A stretch of 64,000 bases of DNA from Afipia sp. (GCA_017308595.1 JAFKER010000011.1:1-64000); one strand, 5' to 3'. Shown: positions 42,801-52,029, counted from the first letter of the stretch. Made by a program: numbers and translations. Notes: generated from the sequence alone by a model not told the origin.

Positions 42801-43589
42801 TCAGGCGGCGAGATCGATGCCGAGCTCAGCCCAGATGGCATCATAAAGCTCGGTAAAACGTGGCTCCTTGCGGATCTTCAGCGGATGCCGGCGATCGGCA
42901 TCAATGCCGACGCGATGCACCGATTTAACGCGCCCGGGCCGGCTTGTGATGACAACGATGCGGTCGGCCATCGTGATAGCTTCGCCGACGTCGTGGGTCA
43001 CCAGCACCACACTGCAGCTTCGCTCGCGAATGATGCGCAGCACGTCGGACTGCAGGATCAAACGGGTCTGGCTGTCGAGCGCCGAAAACGGTTCGTCGAG
43101 TAGGATCACATCGGGCTCGAAGGCCAGCGTGCGCATGAACGCAACACGTTGCCGCATGCCCCCGGAGAGAGCCGAAGGATACGCGTCTTCAAATCCCTTC
43201 AATCCATAAGCCTCGATAAGGACTTTCGCCTTCGCCTCGGCTTCCTTGCGCGGCGTATTGCGCACTTGCAGGCCGACGATCACATTGTCCATCACCGTGC
43301 GCCACGGCAGCAGCAGGTCTTTCTGCAACATGTAGCCTACGTGGCCGGTCGCGCTATGCACCGGCTCGCCATTGACGTTGATGCGGCCCCGTGTCGGCTC
43401 CAGCAACCCGGCGATGACGTTGAACAACGTGGTCTTTCCGCAGCCTGAGGGCCCCACAATCGCGACGACCTCACCGCGTTGAAGGTCGAAACTGATGTCT
43501 GCGATAGCCGTAACAGCTTCGGGTGTGTCCTGATTGAACACCATCCCGACGCTTTCGGCACGAAGGACGACATCATCATGCTTGCTCAT
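42801..43589 (-). CDS. ABC transporter ATP-binding protein (nitrate/sulfonate/taurine type)
   Basis: The protein has 262 residues. Walker A GPSGCGKTTLFN near 50, signature ALSGGMRQRVAF near 147 and Walker B DVILLDEPFSALD near 166 are all present, as is the switch His in THDVGEA. It belongs to the SsuB/TauB group that drives uptake with NMT1-like binding proteins. It overlaps the end of the neighbouring hydrolase gene by 14 bases, so translation is coupled. Partners are the permease at 44410 and binding protein at 46365. Confidence 0.93.
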   Translation of the reverse strand: MSKHDDVVLRAESVGMVFNQDTPEAVTAIADISFDLQRGEVVAIVGPSGCGKTTLFNVIAGLLEPTRGRINVNGEPVHSATGHVGYMLQKDLLLPWRTVMDNVIVGLQVRNTPRKEAEAKAKVLIEAYGLKGFEDAYPSALSGGMRQRVAFMRTLAFEPDVILLDEPFSALDSQTRLILQSDVLRIIRERSCSVVLVTHDVGEAITMADRIVVITSRPGRVKSVHRVGIDADRRHPLKIRKEPRFTELYDAIWAELGIDLAA

Positions 43590-44400
43590 GTGCGACTCTC
43601 TTGCTCATCGCGTGTTCCGCGAGGAAGTTCAGAACGATTTCGTTAAACTGCGCCGGTTTGGTTCGCGAGTAGGCATGGCCGCCATACGGCACCTTGATCA
43701 GCTTCGCGCCTGCGATCCGCTCCACCATAAGTTCGGATGAGTAGGGCGGAGTAAGAATATCGTCGTCGGCGACGAGCGCGATGGCCGGACACCGGATGCG
43801 GTCGAGATAGCGCGTACCGTCGAACGCAAGAATGCCGGCGACGCGCGCGTCCATGATCGTGCGTGACGGAGAAGCGTTGATCGCTCCCTGAATCTCCATG
43901 TCGAGGGCCGCCTTGTTGTCGCGGACATAGACCGGCGGATAAAGGAACAACGGCGTCGCACGGTGATAGTCGGCTTCGCCGAGGCCCGAGAGAATGCGGC
44001 GGCGCAAGTTCAGGCACTGTTCCATCTGCGGGTCGAGCACGGCCCAGCTTGCATAGAGGACAAGGCTTGCAATGCGCTCCGGCGCCGTTGCTGCAAGTAC
44101 GAGGCCGATCGCGCCGCCGGTCGAATGACCAACCAGATGTGCCTTCTCGATTCCGGCCGCGTCCATCGTGCGCAACAGGTCCTCAGCCATCAGTTCAACC
44201 GAGTAGGTCATCTCGCAGCGTGAACTGCCTCCGGTTCCGCGATGGTCGTGCAACAGAACGCGGTGACGTCCGGAAAAACCCGCAAGGTTGGGGGCCCAAT
44301 AGGACGCTGTTCCGCCGAGGCCAGCGACAAGCATCACCGGCTCGCCGTCTCCGAGCAACTCGTAGTGGATGTCTGCATCAGAAGTTCTGGCGAGCGGCAT
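43576..44400 (-). CDS. Alpha/beta hydrolase with Ser nucleophile, RutD paralogue
   Basis: The protein has 274 residues. Oxyanion region VAGLGGTASYWAPNL, HDHRGTGGSS, nucleophile elbow LVGHSTGGAIGL with Ser93, acid in ADDDILTP and His in YGGHAYSRT. It is similar in plan to the RutD-like protein of the same operon but keeps a canonical catalytic Ser. It may hydrolyse an ester, amide or carbamate of the imported compound. It lies nine bases after the permease stop and overlaps the ATPase gene by 14 bases, so it is part of the core operon. Confidence 0.85.
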   Translation of the reverse strand: MPLARTSDADIHYELLGDGEPVMLVAGLGGTASYWAPNLAGFSGRHRVLLHDHRGTGGSSRCEMTYSVELMAEDLLRTMDAAGIEKAHLVGHSTGGAIGLVLAATAPERIASLVLYASWAVLDPQMEQCLNLRRRILSGLGEADYHRATPLFLYPPVYVRDNKAALDMEIQGAINASPSRTIMDARVAGILAFDGTRYLDRIRCPAIALVADDDILTPPYSSELMVERIAGAKLIKVPYGGHAYSRTKPAQFNEIVLNFLAEHAMSKRVAHEQA

Positions 44401-44409
44401 GGTTGTGTC

Positions 44410-45243
44410 CTAGCGCCACTTCATGCGGCTCTCGACCCAGCCGACGATGCCGTCGAGCACGAGCGCGAGAATCATCAGGGCCAGGATGCCGCCCCACACC
44501 GCATTGAGGTTATAGAGCGTACCGGCGTAATAGATCTGATAGCCGAGGCCGTGTTCCGCCGAGATGTATTCGCCGACCACTGCGCCGATCATCGCAAAGC
44601 CGATGTTCAGCCGGAACGCGGATGCGATCCAAGGCAGGGAGCCGGGTGCAATAACAATCCGGAAGATCTGAAAGCGGCTCGCGCCGAGCGCCTTGAGCAT
44701 CCGGATATAATCGTTGTCGATCTCCTGGGTGCCGGCGTAGCTGGTGATCATCGCCACAATGAAGGTGATGATCGCGGCGACGGCGATCTTCGACTCGATG
44801 CCGATGCCGAACCAGACGATGATCAGCGGTGCCAGCGCGATTTTCGGCAAACCGTTGAGCGCCACCATCAGAGGACGCAGAATGGACGCTATGGTCGGTG
44901 ACAGCCACAGGAGCAAACCGGCGGCCGAACCGAGCAGGCTGCCGATCAGAAAGCCGATGACCGTTTCCTGGGTGGTGACCCATGTATCCCGCAGCAGCGA
45001 GCCCGACACGAAGCCCTTGACCAGTTCGCGCCAGATGCCGGTCGGCTGTCCGTAGAGATAGACCGCAATCCATCCGGCCCGGATTGCGATCTCCCATAGC
45101 GCGAGGAAGCTTGTGATGAGCAGCACCTGATAGAACAGGATGCGCCCACGACCGACATAACTGAAGATGGAACGGCGCCGGGTTGCCGTGGCGGGTGGGC
45201 TGGCAGTTATATCCTTCGCCTGTGCAACCTCGGTGTCGGCCAT
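44410..45243 (-). CDS. ABC transporter permease (SsuC/TauC-like)
   Basis: The protein has 277 residues with about six transmembrane helices. The EAA loop is represented by ALGASRFQIFRIVIAPGSLPWIASAFRLNIG near 185-215, which contacts the ATPase. The cytoplasmic N-terminus (about 30 residues) is polar. Together with the ATPase and the binding protein it makes an importer of the nitrate/sulfonate/pyrimidine-precursor type. The start is three bases after the rutC stop. Confidence 0.92.
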   Translation of the reverse strand: MADTEVAQAKDITASPPATATRRRSIFSYVGRGRILFYQVLLITSFLALWEIAIRAGWIAVYLYGQPTGIWRELVKGFVSGSLLRDTWVTTQETVIGFLIGSLLGSAAGLLLWLSPTIASILRPLMVALNGLPKIALAPLIIVWFGIGIESKIAVAAIITFIVAMITSYAGTQEIDNDYIRMLKALGASRFQIFRIVIAPGSLPWIASAFRLNIGFAMIGAVVGEYISAEHGLGYQIYYAGTLYNLNAVWGGILALMILALVLDGIVGWVESRMKWR

Positions 45244-45246
45244 CGC

Positions 45247-45633
45247 TTATGTCCCCACATAGGCTGTCGTGGCGATCTCGACTAGAAACTCCGGACGGAC
45301 AAGCGGCGCCTGAATGCAGTAGCGGGCGGGTGGGTTTTCCGGAAAGTATTCTTTGTAAACAGCGTTCATTGCCGCATAGTCGGCAAGGTCCTTCAGGAAA
45401 ATGTGGTTGAAGACCACACCTTTCATCGTGCCGCCGCCGGCTTCAACAACGGACTTGATGGATTCGAGCACAAAGCGGGTCTGTGCGGTCGCATCGCCGA
45501 CGCCGACGGTTTCACCCTTCGGGCCGATCGCGAGTGTGCCGGAGACATAGATAAATCCTCCAGCCTTCGTGCCCGGGCTGTAGGGAGCGAGCGGTGGTGG
45601 CGAACCCGGCGGGATGATGATTTCAATCGGCAT
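45247..45633 (-). CDS. rutC: RutC-like RidA-family deaminase
   Basis: The protein has 128 residues. It has the RidA fold and follows E. coli RutC closely: [30 protein letters not shown] at the start, [18 protein letters not shown], and [20 protein letters not shown] with the substrate-binding Arg. RutC releases ammonia from 3-aminoacrylate (or related enamines) in the Rut pathway. The permease gene starts three bases after its stop. Confidence 0.85.
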   Translation of the reverse strand: MPIEIIIPPGSPPPLAPYSPGTKAGGFIYVSGTLAIGPKGETVGVGDATAQTRFVLESIKSVVEAGGGTMKGVVFNHIFLKDLADYAAMNAVYKEYFPENPPARYCIQAPLVRPEFLVEIATTAYVGT

Positions 45634-45663
45634 GATGTTTCCTTCAGACGTTTGCTTTTGATT

Positions 45664-46350
45664 TCAGGCGGCGAGGCTGGAGTTGCAGGCTGACGCGACA
45701 TCGTCCACCGTCGCACTCCATCCGAAGAACTGCTCAACGTTGTAGACTGTGGCTTGCTGGGTGAACTCGGGTCCAGCCTGATAGCAGGCATCTCGCACCA
45801 GAACAGGGAAGTATTCGAGGAAGAATGCATCCCTGATGGTCGATTCGACACATACATTCGACGCCACGCCGCAGACCAGCAATGTATCGAGGCGGCGGCT
45901 GCGCAGGATGCTGTCGAGTGCTGTTCCTGCAAAGCCGCTGTACCGCGGCTTGGGAACGATGATGTCCTGTGTCTCCGGAGCGAGCTCCTTGACGATGTCG
46001 TAGTCCCAGCCACCTTTGGTGAGCAGTTTCCCGGCAAGCTCCGGCTTCGCCCGCATCAGCTTGAGCGAATTGCCCTTGCGTTGATTGACCGAGTGCGCGC
46101 CGCCGGCTTCCTTCAGATCGGTATCCCATCCATTCTGTAGCCAGATCACCTGGATACCCGCGCCGCGGGCGGTGGTGACCAGTTTTGCGATTGAGGGGAT
46201 GACCTGCTGGGTTGGTGTCAGGTCGACGCCCAGATGATCGAAGTATCCGCCGGGAGAGCAATACCCGTTCTGCATGTCGACCACGATCAACGCAGTCGTG
46301 GAGGCTGAGAAAGTTATGGCCTCGGGTCGGGCCGTCAGTTTCGATGTCAT
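45664..46350 (-). CDS. rutB: RutB-like isochorismatase-family amidohydrolase
   Basis: The protein has 228 residues. The catalytic triad of the cysteine-hydrolase family is visible as Asp25 (VVDMQN), Lys134 (KPRYSGF) and Cys167 ([10 protein letters not shown]). The opening [10 protein letters not shown] and [17 protein letters not shown] and FFLEYF segments match E. coli RutB, which hydrolyses ureidoacrylate to aminoacrylate and carbamate. Start at 46350, 14 bases after the binding-protein stop. Placing RutB, RutC and RutD in one operon with an ABC importer is unusual, because the ring-opening RutA is missing here. Confidence 0.88.
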   Translation of the reverse strand: MTSKLTARPEAITFSASTTALIVVDMQNGYCSPGGYFDHLGVDLTPTQQVIPSIAKLVTTARGAGIQVIWLQNGWDTDLKEAGGAHSVNQRKGNSLKLMRAKPELAGKLLTKGGWDYDIVKELAPETQDIIVPKPRYSGFAGTALDSILRSRRLDTLLVCGVASNVCVESTIRDAFFLEYFPVLVRDACYQAGPEFTQQATVYNVEQFFGWSATVDDVASACNSSLAA

Positions 46351-46364
46351 AGTACCTTGGTTCC

Positions 46365-47423
46365 TCAGCCTGCTTTGGTGACCTTCGCGGTTGCCCGCTC
46401 GGCGAACGTGTTGTCCACCATCTCTTCGTAAGGCCGGGTGGTCTTGATCGAGCCGCCAGCCATTTCGAAAGCCATATCGGCGTCCCATTCCGCCTTGGAG
46501 ATCGTCGGGTTCTTCGGGATCGCGATCGACTTGGTGAGCAGGTTATCGGCCGCTGAACGGATGACCGACTCCGCGACCTGAGGAAATTCCGCGACAGAGG
46601 TCTTCACGAACAGTTCTCGGTCGGTTTGAAGCGCGGCCTGTGCTTCCGCCAGCGCGTCACAGAAGGCCTGCACCACCGCCGGATCCTTGGTGGCAAGGTC
46701 ACGCGTCACCATCGCGGTCGTCCACGAAAGCGGTCCGATGATGTCGGCAAATGCGAACACCGGTACGAGTCCGAATTGCTCCTTCGCGATGCTGACATCC
46801 CACTCGAACATCGTCGCGAAGTCAGCGCGGCCGTCGAGTACGGCCTGCGCCTGTGCGCCCGGGGGCACTTGCAGAAACTTGACGCCGGCTTTTTCAGGAT
46901 CGAAGCCGCCGCGATCCTTCATCGCGAACGTCGGTGTCTGAATAGTGGAGGAGGGGAAGCGCAACGTTGCAATCGTTTTACCGCGGAAGTCATTGACGCT
47001 GTTGATTGCGGTTCCGGGCTTGGCGACGGCCCACATTGCAACGCCGCCGACGACCTTGGCGATATTGACGACCTTCGCGCCTTCGTTGACAGCGTTGACG
47101 GACATGCCCGCGCCGGTGACCGCAAACGTCGCGTTGCCAGACAGGACCACCGGCACCGCCAGCGCTATACCGCCTGCCGAACTCACCGCGATGTCGAGGC
47201 CGTGTTTGCGGAAGAAGCCGCCATGCTTGGCCGCGTATACGGATACATACATGCCCAGATGGATCGCTTCGGTAAGTTTGAGCGACTTCAGGTTCTGCGC
47301 GGCGGCCGGTCCGCCAAAGCGGTCGAGCGCGAGCGAGAGTGCGGCGGCGCCGGTACCCAGGAGAACAGTTCTCCGGGATGCGGACCCTCCAACGGTTGGC
47401 GAAACAATCTTTCCGGATTTCAC
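46365..47423 (-). CDS. ABC transporter substrate-binding protein (NMT1/SsuA-like), Tat-exported
   Basis: The protein has 352 residues. A twin-arginine leader ([21 protein letters not shown]) ends near PAAAQ. The mature part has the NMT1-like fold of binding proteins for nitrate, sulfonates or thiamine-precursor pyrimidines ([26 protein letters not shown], then FRGKTIA). The start is a GTG at 47423 behind AAGGAGTG at ideal spacing. It is the first gene of the operon. The upstream 99 bases contain an AT-rich interrupted repeat (ATTCTT ... AGAAAT, 47473-47492) that might be the LysR site. The ligand likely sets the pathway's substrate. Confidence 0.88.
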   Translation of the reverse strand: MKSGKIVSPTVGGSASRRTVLLGTGAAALSLALDRFGGPAAAQNLKSLKLTEAIHLGMYVSVYAAKHGGFFRKHGLDIAVSSAGGIALAVPVVLSGNATFAVTGAGMSVNAVNEGAKVVNIAKVVGGVAMWAVAKPGTAINSVNDFRGKTIATLRFPSSTIQTPTFAMKDRGGFDPEKAGVKFLQVPPGAQAQAVLDGRADFATMFEWDVSIAKEQFGLVPVFAFADIIGPLSWTTAMVTRDLATKDPAVVQAFCDALAEAQAALQTDRELFVKTSVAEFPQVAESVIRSAADNLLTKSIAIPKNPTISKAEWDADMAFEMAGGSIKTTRPYEEMVDNTFAERATAKVTKAG

Positions 47424-47522
47424 GATGTGTCACTCCTTCGAGGGCAATAACCAACGCTATGAGGGAGACGTTATTCTTAAAAGACGAGAAATCGTCATGT
47501 CATCGTGCGGAAAAGGCAACAC

Positions 47523-48437
47523 CTACTTCTGGCGCTGACCTTCCGAGAGCCCGTCGATCGACGCGGCCAGGAGCTTGAGAAATTGCTGTGCGGCATGTGG
47601 AAGCGGCCTGTCCCGGTGCACGCAGATGCTTGATCTCGCGGCTGCGAAGTCCGGATCCGAAATCGGAATCGCGCGCAGGCCGCCGGCTGCCAGCTCCGAG
47701 ATCACCGTCAATGCCGGCATGAAAGCGATCACCTGAGCGGTTGCCGCCATGGTCTTTGTAAGTTCAAGCGAGTTCGTGGTGACGAGGATTTTGGGATTGA
47801 GCCGACGCTTCGCAATCGCGCGTTCGAATACCTGCCGCAGGCCGAAGCTGTGCTCGGGCAGGGCAAGGTGATGTTTGCAGATCTCATCAAGGGAGAGAAC
47901 GCTGTGGTTCGCGTATTCATGCGTCGGTGCGACCAGGCAGGATATTGGTTCGACGTATTCGGTAATCACTTCGATCTCCGGGCGGGAGATCGCATTAAAG
48001 GTGATTCCGATGTCGGCCTCGTCCTCCAGCAGTGCCTCCACGATGCGGTCGGTTGAGCCGGTTTGGATCTTGAAGGAGACGCCTGGATAACGGTGATGGA
48101 AGTTGCCCAGCAGGTCGGGTAGCAAGCCCGAGACGAATCCCTCGATCACCCAGACCGAGACTTCGCCGCGCTGCAGGCCACGCAGGTCGTCGATACCGCT
48201 GCGGGCGCGATCAAGGTCGCGGAAGATGCGATGGCTGTGACGCGCCAGAACTTCGCCGGCTGCGGTGAGTTGCACACCGACCTTCGAACGCTCGAACAAT
48301 ACCGCGGCGAGTTCCAGTTCGAGTTGCGCGATCTGCCGACTTACGGCTGACGGCGCGACATGAAGGCGGTCGGCAGCTTTTCGAATAGAGCCGAGCTTCG
48401 CCACTTCGTTGAAATATCTAAGCGTAAGAAATCGCAC
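47523..48437 (-). CDS. LysR-family regulator of the Rut-like transport/catabolism operon
   Basis: The protein has 304 residues, GTG start. The helix-turn-helix is at about 15-40 (SIRKAADRLHVAPSAVSRQIAQLE), and the effector domain at about 90-295 with typical LysR spacing. It lies directly upstream of the binding-protein gene on the same strand with a 99-base gap, so it is the evident local regulator. Its inducer is unknown. Confidence 0.9.
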   Translation of the reverse strand: MRFLTLRYFNEVAKLGSIRKAADRLHVAPSAVSRQIAQLELELAAVLFERSKVGVQLTAAGEVLARHSHRIFRDLDRARSGIDDLRGLQRGEVSVWVIEGFVSGLLPDLLGNFHHRYPGVSFKIQTGSTDRIVEALLEDEADIGITFNAISRPEIEVITEYVEPISCLVAPTHEYANHSVLSLDEICKHHLALPEHSFGLRQVFERAIAKRRLNPKILVTTNSLELTKTMAATAQVIAFMPALTVISELAAGGLRAIPISDPDFAAARSSICVHRDRPLPHAAQQFLKLLAASIDGLSEGQRQK

Positions 48438-48583
48438 AGAACCCCGCCCGCTGGCTTTTCAAGGTGGTTCTATAACTAAGCACAGCGCGCCGGTTGGTGC
48501 CCAGCTTTCATTGAAATTGTTATTGTCTCTGCATGCCGCTTGTTTGCGCCGTGCGCTTGGCGGTGTCTGCGGTGATTGCACCG

Positions 48584-49756
48584 TCAGCGGATATTTGGTC
48601 CCGCGGTCACGTCCGTGCGGCTGCCTGTTTTGATCGGTTTGACCACGGCGGGCAACGGCGCGTCGGTTTTGTGCGCCGGGTGAGCAGGGAGCCGCACAAG
48701 GCTTTGCCGTTTGTCTGCGACGGAAGCGTGTGTCCGCAGGGGTTTGCCACGGAGCGACAGGTGCGCCTGCGCGTGCAGCACAGTGACCGGCGTGCGCTGT
48801 GCGGACTTTTGCCGCATCAGCCAGACGGAGCGGACGGACCGGGCTGCGTTGTGTGGCGGCGTTTCAGGCGCGCCGAAAGCAAAACCGCTCGGCGTTTTCG
48901 CGGCGATGTTCGGGCCGTGGATCCAGTGCGGGACCCATTGCGCGGGTTCGGTGGGTGTCTTGGGCCGATCCGGTGTTGCAGGGACAACGTGAACGATCTT
49001 GTAGCCGCGTGCTTTCAACTGCTGAAGGATCACGGGGAGAGCGGCCTGGGTCCGGGCCTGAATGTCGTGCAGCAGCAGCACGCCCTTACCCTTGGCCTCG
49101 AGCCGCGACAGCGCGTAGTTGACCACCTGTGTGGAAGAAATACGCCGCCAATCGTCGGCGGGAAAATCCGCGCTCCATGTCATGAGGCCACGTTTGCTGA
49201 GTTCGCTCTCCAACAGGTCACCCCGGCGCAGGCCGGGAATACGGAAGAACGGCGCGAGTTGCGAGGGATCGGCGAGCGCGCCAGAAACGTGCGCGATACC
49301 ATCGTCAATTTCGGTCGTCATGCGTTCGGGCGGCAGCTTGCCGAAGAATGTCGGATGGTTCTCGCTGTGGGTGCCGATGGTGTGTCCGGCATCATGCACG
49401 CGGCGCACGTCCTGTGGAAATTCCTTCGCCATGCGTCCGACCATGAAGAACGTCGCCTTTACGCATTGGGCGGCAAGAATCTCGAGAATTGGGTTGGTGT
49501 GCGCGGGGAGCGGGCCGTCGTCGAATGTCAGCACCACTTCGTGGTCCTCGAGCGGCAGCGTTTCGCCGTACTGCATGGTGCCGATGCGCGGATGTTCTTT
49601 GGGGTCCACGACAATGGTGCGCGAGGTGCCGAGTGCGTCCGGATTGCCGGGACAGGCCGCAGCCTGGGCAACTGATGCCGCGAAAGGCGCGGCAGCGGCG
49701 AGCAGACTGAACGCCGTCAGGAACGCTGTGCAGTTTGCAGTAATTTGTCGGCCCAT
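48584..49756 (-). CDS. Polysaccharide deacetylase family protein with long C-terminal tail
   Basis: The protein has 390 residues from the ATG at 49756 (a GTG at 49780 is possible). A signal peptide ends near AQAAA. The NodB-like domain has TFDDGPLP with the metal Asp pair and THSENHP with the His metal ligands; the later PADDW and LLHDI segments complete the core. After about residue 270 a basic Pro/Ala/Arg-rich tail of 120 residues follows, absent from the paralogue next door. It should remove acetyl groups from an envelope polysaccharide such as peptidoglycan or chitin-like polymers. The two deacetylase genes are tandem. Confidence 0.85.
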   Translation of the reverse strand: MGRQITANCTAFLTAFSLLAAAAPFAASVAQAAACPGNPDALGTSRTIVVDPKEHPRIGTMQYGETLPLEDHEVVLTFDDGPLPAHTNPILEILAAQCVKATFFMVGRMAKEFPQDVRRVHDAGHTIGTHSENHPTFFGKLPPERMTTEIDDGIAHVSGALADPSQLAPFFRIPGLRRGDLLESELSKRGLMTWSADFPADDWRRISSTQVVNYALSRLEAKGKGVLLLHDIQARTQAALPVILQQLKARGYKIVHVVPATPDRPKTPTEPAQWVPHWIHGPNIAAKTPSGFAFGAPETPPHNAARSVRSVWLMRQKSAQRTPVTVLHAQAHLSLRGKPLRTHASVADKRQSLVRLPAHPAHKTDAPLPAVVKPIKTGSRTDVTAGPNIR

Positions 49757-49816
49757 GGAAAACCTGTCGTCAGGAAACACCGCTGAAGGCTTACCGCCAT
49801 GGCCGTGAATGCCGTA

Positions 49817-50620
49817 TTAATTGAGGCGCGCCGGAAATGGCTGCTCGTTCATGGAGCTCTTGACCGGCCGCGGCGCGATCAGATGGACGACCTTGTAGCC
49901 GTTGCGGCGGAGATACTGCAGGAACGCGGGCAACATTTTGGCCGTCTGTGCCTTGGTGTCATGGAAAAGGATGATTCCTTTCCCCTGATAGTCGAGCCGC
50001 TGGGTAATGAGGTTCAACTGCTGCTCCGGAGACATGGGATTCCAGTCGCTGGCCCACAGATCAGCGCCCAGAACGGCAATTCCCCGCGACTGCAGGTTGC
50101 TGAGCAGCGCCGGCGTCGAGGCGAATCCGGGAAAGCGGAAGAACGGCGTTGAAGGCACGGACGTCGCTGCGCCATGCAGCGCTTTCTCGTCAGCGGCGAT
50201 GCCGCGATCGATTTCCTCGGTCGCCTGCGTCTGGCTGATCTTGTCGAGCGGGCGATGCGACCAGGTGTGATGACCAATACTATGGCCTTCAGCTGCAATC
50301 CGCTTGACGATCGCGGGGTTGGCCTCGGCATTCCTGCCGATCAGGAAGAACGTTGCCCGGACGCATTCACTGGCCAGCGTGGCAAGGACCTTTGTCGTGG
50401 TTGCCGGGAAGGGGCCGTCGTCGAAGGTCAGCACCACCTCCTTGTCTGCGAGCGGCAATGTCTGCGGAAAGCTTTTCAGTCCGACGCGGGGATATTCCCG
50501 CGGATCGAGCGTCATAACCCGCGAGGTGCCGAGCGCATCCTTGCGCGGACAATCCGCGCCGGCTGCCGGCATTGGCAGCAACGCGATCAGTGAGAGCAGC
50601 ACGGCTCCACGCAAGGTCAT
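49817..50620 (-). CDS. Polysaccharide deacetylase family protein
   Basis: The protein has 267 residues with a short signal peptide (ends AGADC). NodB motifs: TFDDGPFP near 65, GHHTWSH near 113, FRFPGF near 160 and LFHDTKAQT near 217. The opening after the signal, CPRKDALGTSRVMTLDPREYPRVG, closely resembles the matching part of the next gene (CPGNPDALGTSRTIVVDPKEHPRIG-type), so they are tandem paralogues. The stop of this gene is 60 bases before the start of the other. It likely acts on peptidoglycan or another acetylated glycan outside the cytoplasm. Confidence 0.87.
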   Translation of the reverse strand: MTLRGAVLLSLIALLPMPAAGADCPRKDALGTSRVMTLDPREYPRVGLKSFPQTLPLADKEVVLTFDDGPFPATTTKVLATLASECVRATFFLIGRNAEANPAIVKRIAAEGHSIGHHTWSHRPLDKISQTQATEEIDRGIAADEKALHGAATSVPSTPFFRFPGFASTPALLSNLQSRGIAVLGADLWASDWNPMSPEQQLNLITQRLDYQGKGIILFHDTKAQTAKMLPAFLQYLRRNGYKVVHLIAPRPVKSSMNEQPFPARLN

Positions 50621-50962
50621 GTCGGAAATCCTCGAAGCGCAGTTTGGGCGCCGCAGCTTTAGCCATCGGGTGTGGCGAAGTCGATCAGGCGGTGGATGAA
50701 ATGGACCTGAAAATCAGCATTTTCCGGGCAGCAAGAGATGAGCGCAGGAATCAGTCGGAAAGGAGCTGCCTATTTCGGCATGGGTTCCTTGCGCTGGCAT
50801 GACAGCTGGACAGGTCTGTGCCTCATTCTCGCCACCAGTGCCGATAAAACAGCCCGGGTCGCTGGCCGCGAAACGCTGTTTCTGTGCGGCTATAAAATAC
50901 CTGTGCGATCTGGACCTGCCGCATTCGGTCGTCCTTGGCGCGAAATTCCCGGAGCTAAAATT
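50621..50962. other. 342-base divergent intergenic region
   Basis: It lies between the deacetylase gene (leftward) and the M15-like gene (rightward). The frame from 50738 stays open into the rightward gene but its first 75 residues look random, so I start that gene at a TTG. No repeat or site was recognised. Confidence 0.45.
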
Positions 50963-51598
50963 TTGATACGAACCATCACCGCCGTGGCGGCGCTTTGTGC
51001 GTTGTCGTCGATCGCCGAAGCGCGCGTTCGCGGACCGGCTGTCTCGCCCGAATGCAACGTGACCATGCCTTGCATTGGGGTCGATAATCCCATCCATGCA
51101 CGCCAGCGCGCGCGTCGCGGGGCTGAGCCTGCCTTTTCGATGATCGAGTCTTCGCCGCGCCTGAGCCGGCGGCAGCAGCGGGCGCTTGCGCGGGCGGAGC
51201 GCAACGCTTCCGAGCCGGTGGCGCCGCACGCCGTTGCGGCGGCTCGCGCCTCGGAAGGCTATTCCGCCGGTCTCGTTGGCCCGCTCGCCGCCAAGCTCGC
51301 TTCAATTCAGGCGGCGTGTCCGGGTACTCAGGCGATCTCTGGCGTGCGTCATACGCGCATCGCAGGAACGCGGCGGATGTCGCTTCACGCTCAGGGCAAG
51401 GCGGTGGATGTTCGCGGCCCTTACGGTTGCATCTACGCCCAGCTCAAAGACTGGAGCGGCGGCTATTCGACCGATTCCGGCCGCGTGCAGCATATCCACA
51501 TTTCCTACGACGTCGCTGGCGGCCGCGAGATGGGCTTGCGCTTCGCTCATGGCGGCGGCCGGCGCTCGTGGCGTTCGGCCTACGCCCGTATGCGATAA
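50963..51598 (+). CDS. Secreted M15-like (extensin/YcbK-type) peptidase-fold protein
   Basis: The protein has 211 residues from a TTG at 50963 that follows GGAG with an 8-base spacer and begins a signal peptide (IRTITAVAALCALSSIAEA). The C-terminal domain has SLHAQGKAVDVRG and HIHISYD, giving the His/Asp/His zinc set of M15-like D-Ala peptidases. The linker (about 35-95) is Arg/Ala-rich. It probably works on peptidoglycan cross-bridges, near two polysaccharide deacetylases. The start codon is the least certain part. Confidence 0.75.
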   Translation: MIRTITAVAALCALSSIAEARVRGPAVSPECNVTMPCIGVDNPIHARQRARRGAEPAFSMIESSPRLSRRQQRALARAERNASEPVAPHAVAAARASEGYSAGLVGPLAAKLASIQAACPGTQAISGVRHTRIAGTRRMSLHAQGKAVDVRGPYGCIYAQLKDWSGGYSTDSGRVQHIHISYDVAGGREMGLRFAHGGGRRSWRSAYARMR

Positions 51599-51607
51599 TC
51601 ACAACAA

Positions 51608-51639
51608 CGCCGTCCGGAACCTTGATTTTCCGGACGGCG
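51608..51639 (+). terminator. Terminator-like hairpin
   Basis: CGCCGTCCGGAA and TTCCGGACGGCG form a perfect 12-bp stem with an 8-base loop, 10 bases after the stop at 51598. A weak T content follows, so termination may be partial. Confidence 0.65.
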
Positions 51640-51703
51640 CGAGCGTCTTGTTAACCCGCGGTTAACCACGCGGGCCGACCCTCCAAGGCACGGAGGGTTG
51701 TCT

Positions 51704-52021
51704 ATGCAACGGCTACGGCTGAAGGCTGACGGACGAATTGTCGAACTGCTTGACGGGCGGGAAGCGCCGCTGGTGCCCGACATGTCTGAGAGCGCATTGC
51801 CAAAGGCGAGCGGCGTGCCAGAGGTGCGCGATCTGCGCCGCCGCGCCAAACTGACCCAGGCGGAATTCGCTGCGCGCCTTGGCGTTCCTCTTGAGACAAT
51901 CCGCAACTGGGAGCAGGGTAAGCGTTCGCCGCGCGGACCTGCGCGTGCACTGCTGACGGTGATCGCGCACGAACCCGACATGGTCTTCGCGGCACTGGCA
52001 CAGAGGGAAACGTCGCGCTGA
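51704..52021 (+). CDS. HTH (XRE/HigA-like) transcriptional regulator
   Basis: The protein has 105 residues. The helix-turn-helix is in LTQAEFAARLGVPLETIRNWEQGKRSP (about 48-75). It resembles antitoxin-type regulators, but no toxin gene is adjacent on either side: the upstream neighbour is a peptidase and the downstream one an aldo/keto reductase. It is separated from the reductase by eight bases and may share its transcript. Confidence 0.8.
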   Translation: MQRLRLKADGRIVELLDGREAPLVPDMSESALPKASGVPEVRDLRRRAKLTQAEFAARLGVPLETIRNWEQGKRSPRGPARALLTVIAHEPDMVFAALAQRETSR

Positions 52022-52029
52022 GGCATGAC

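Noticed and set aside
51704..52021. HTH gene considered as antitoxin of a toxin-antitoxin pair
   Set aside because: No toxin-like gene of 80-120 codons lies on either side; neighbours are a peptidase and an aldo/keto reductase.
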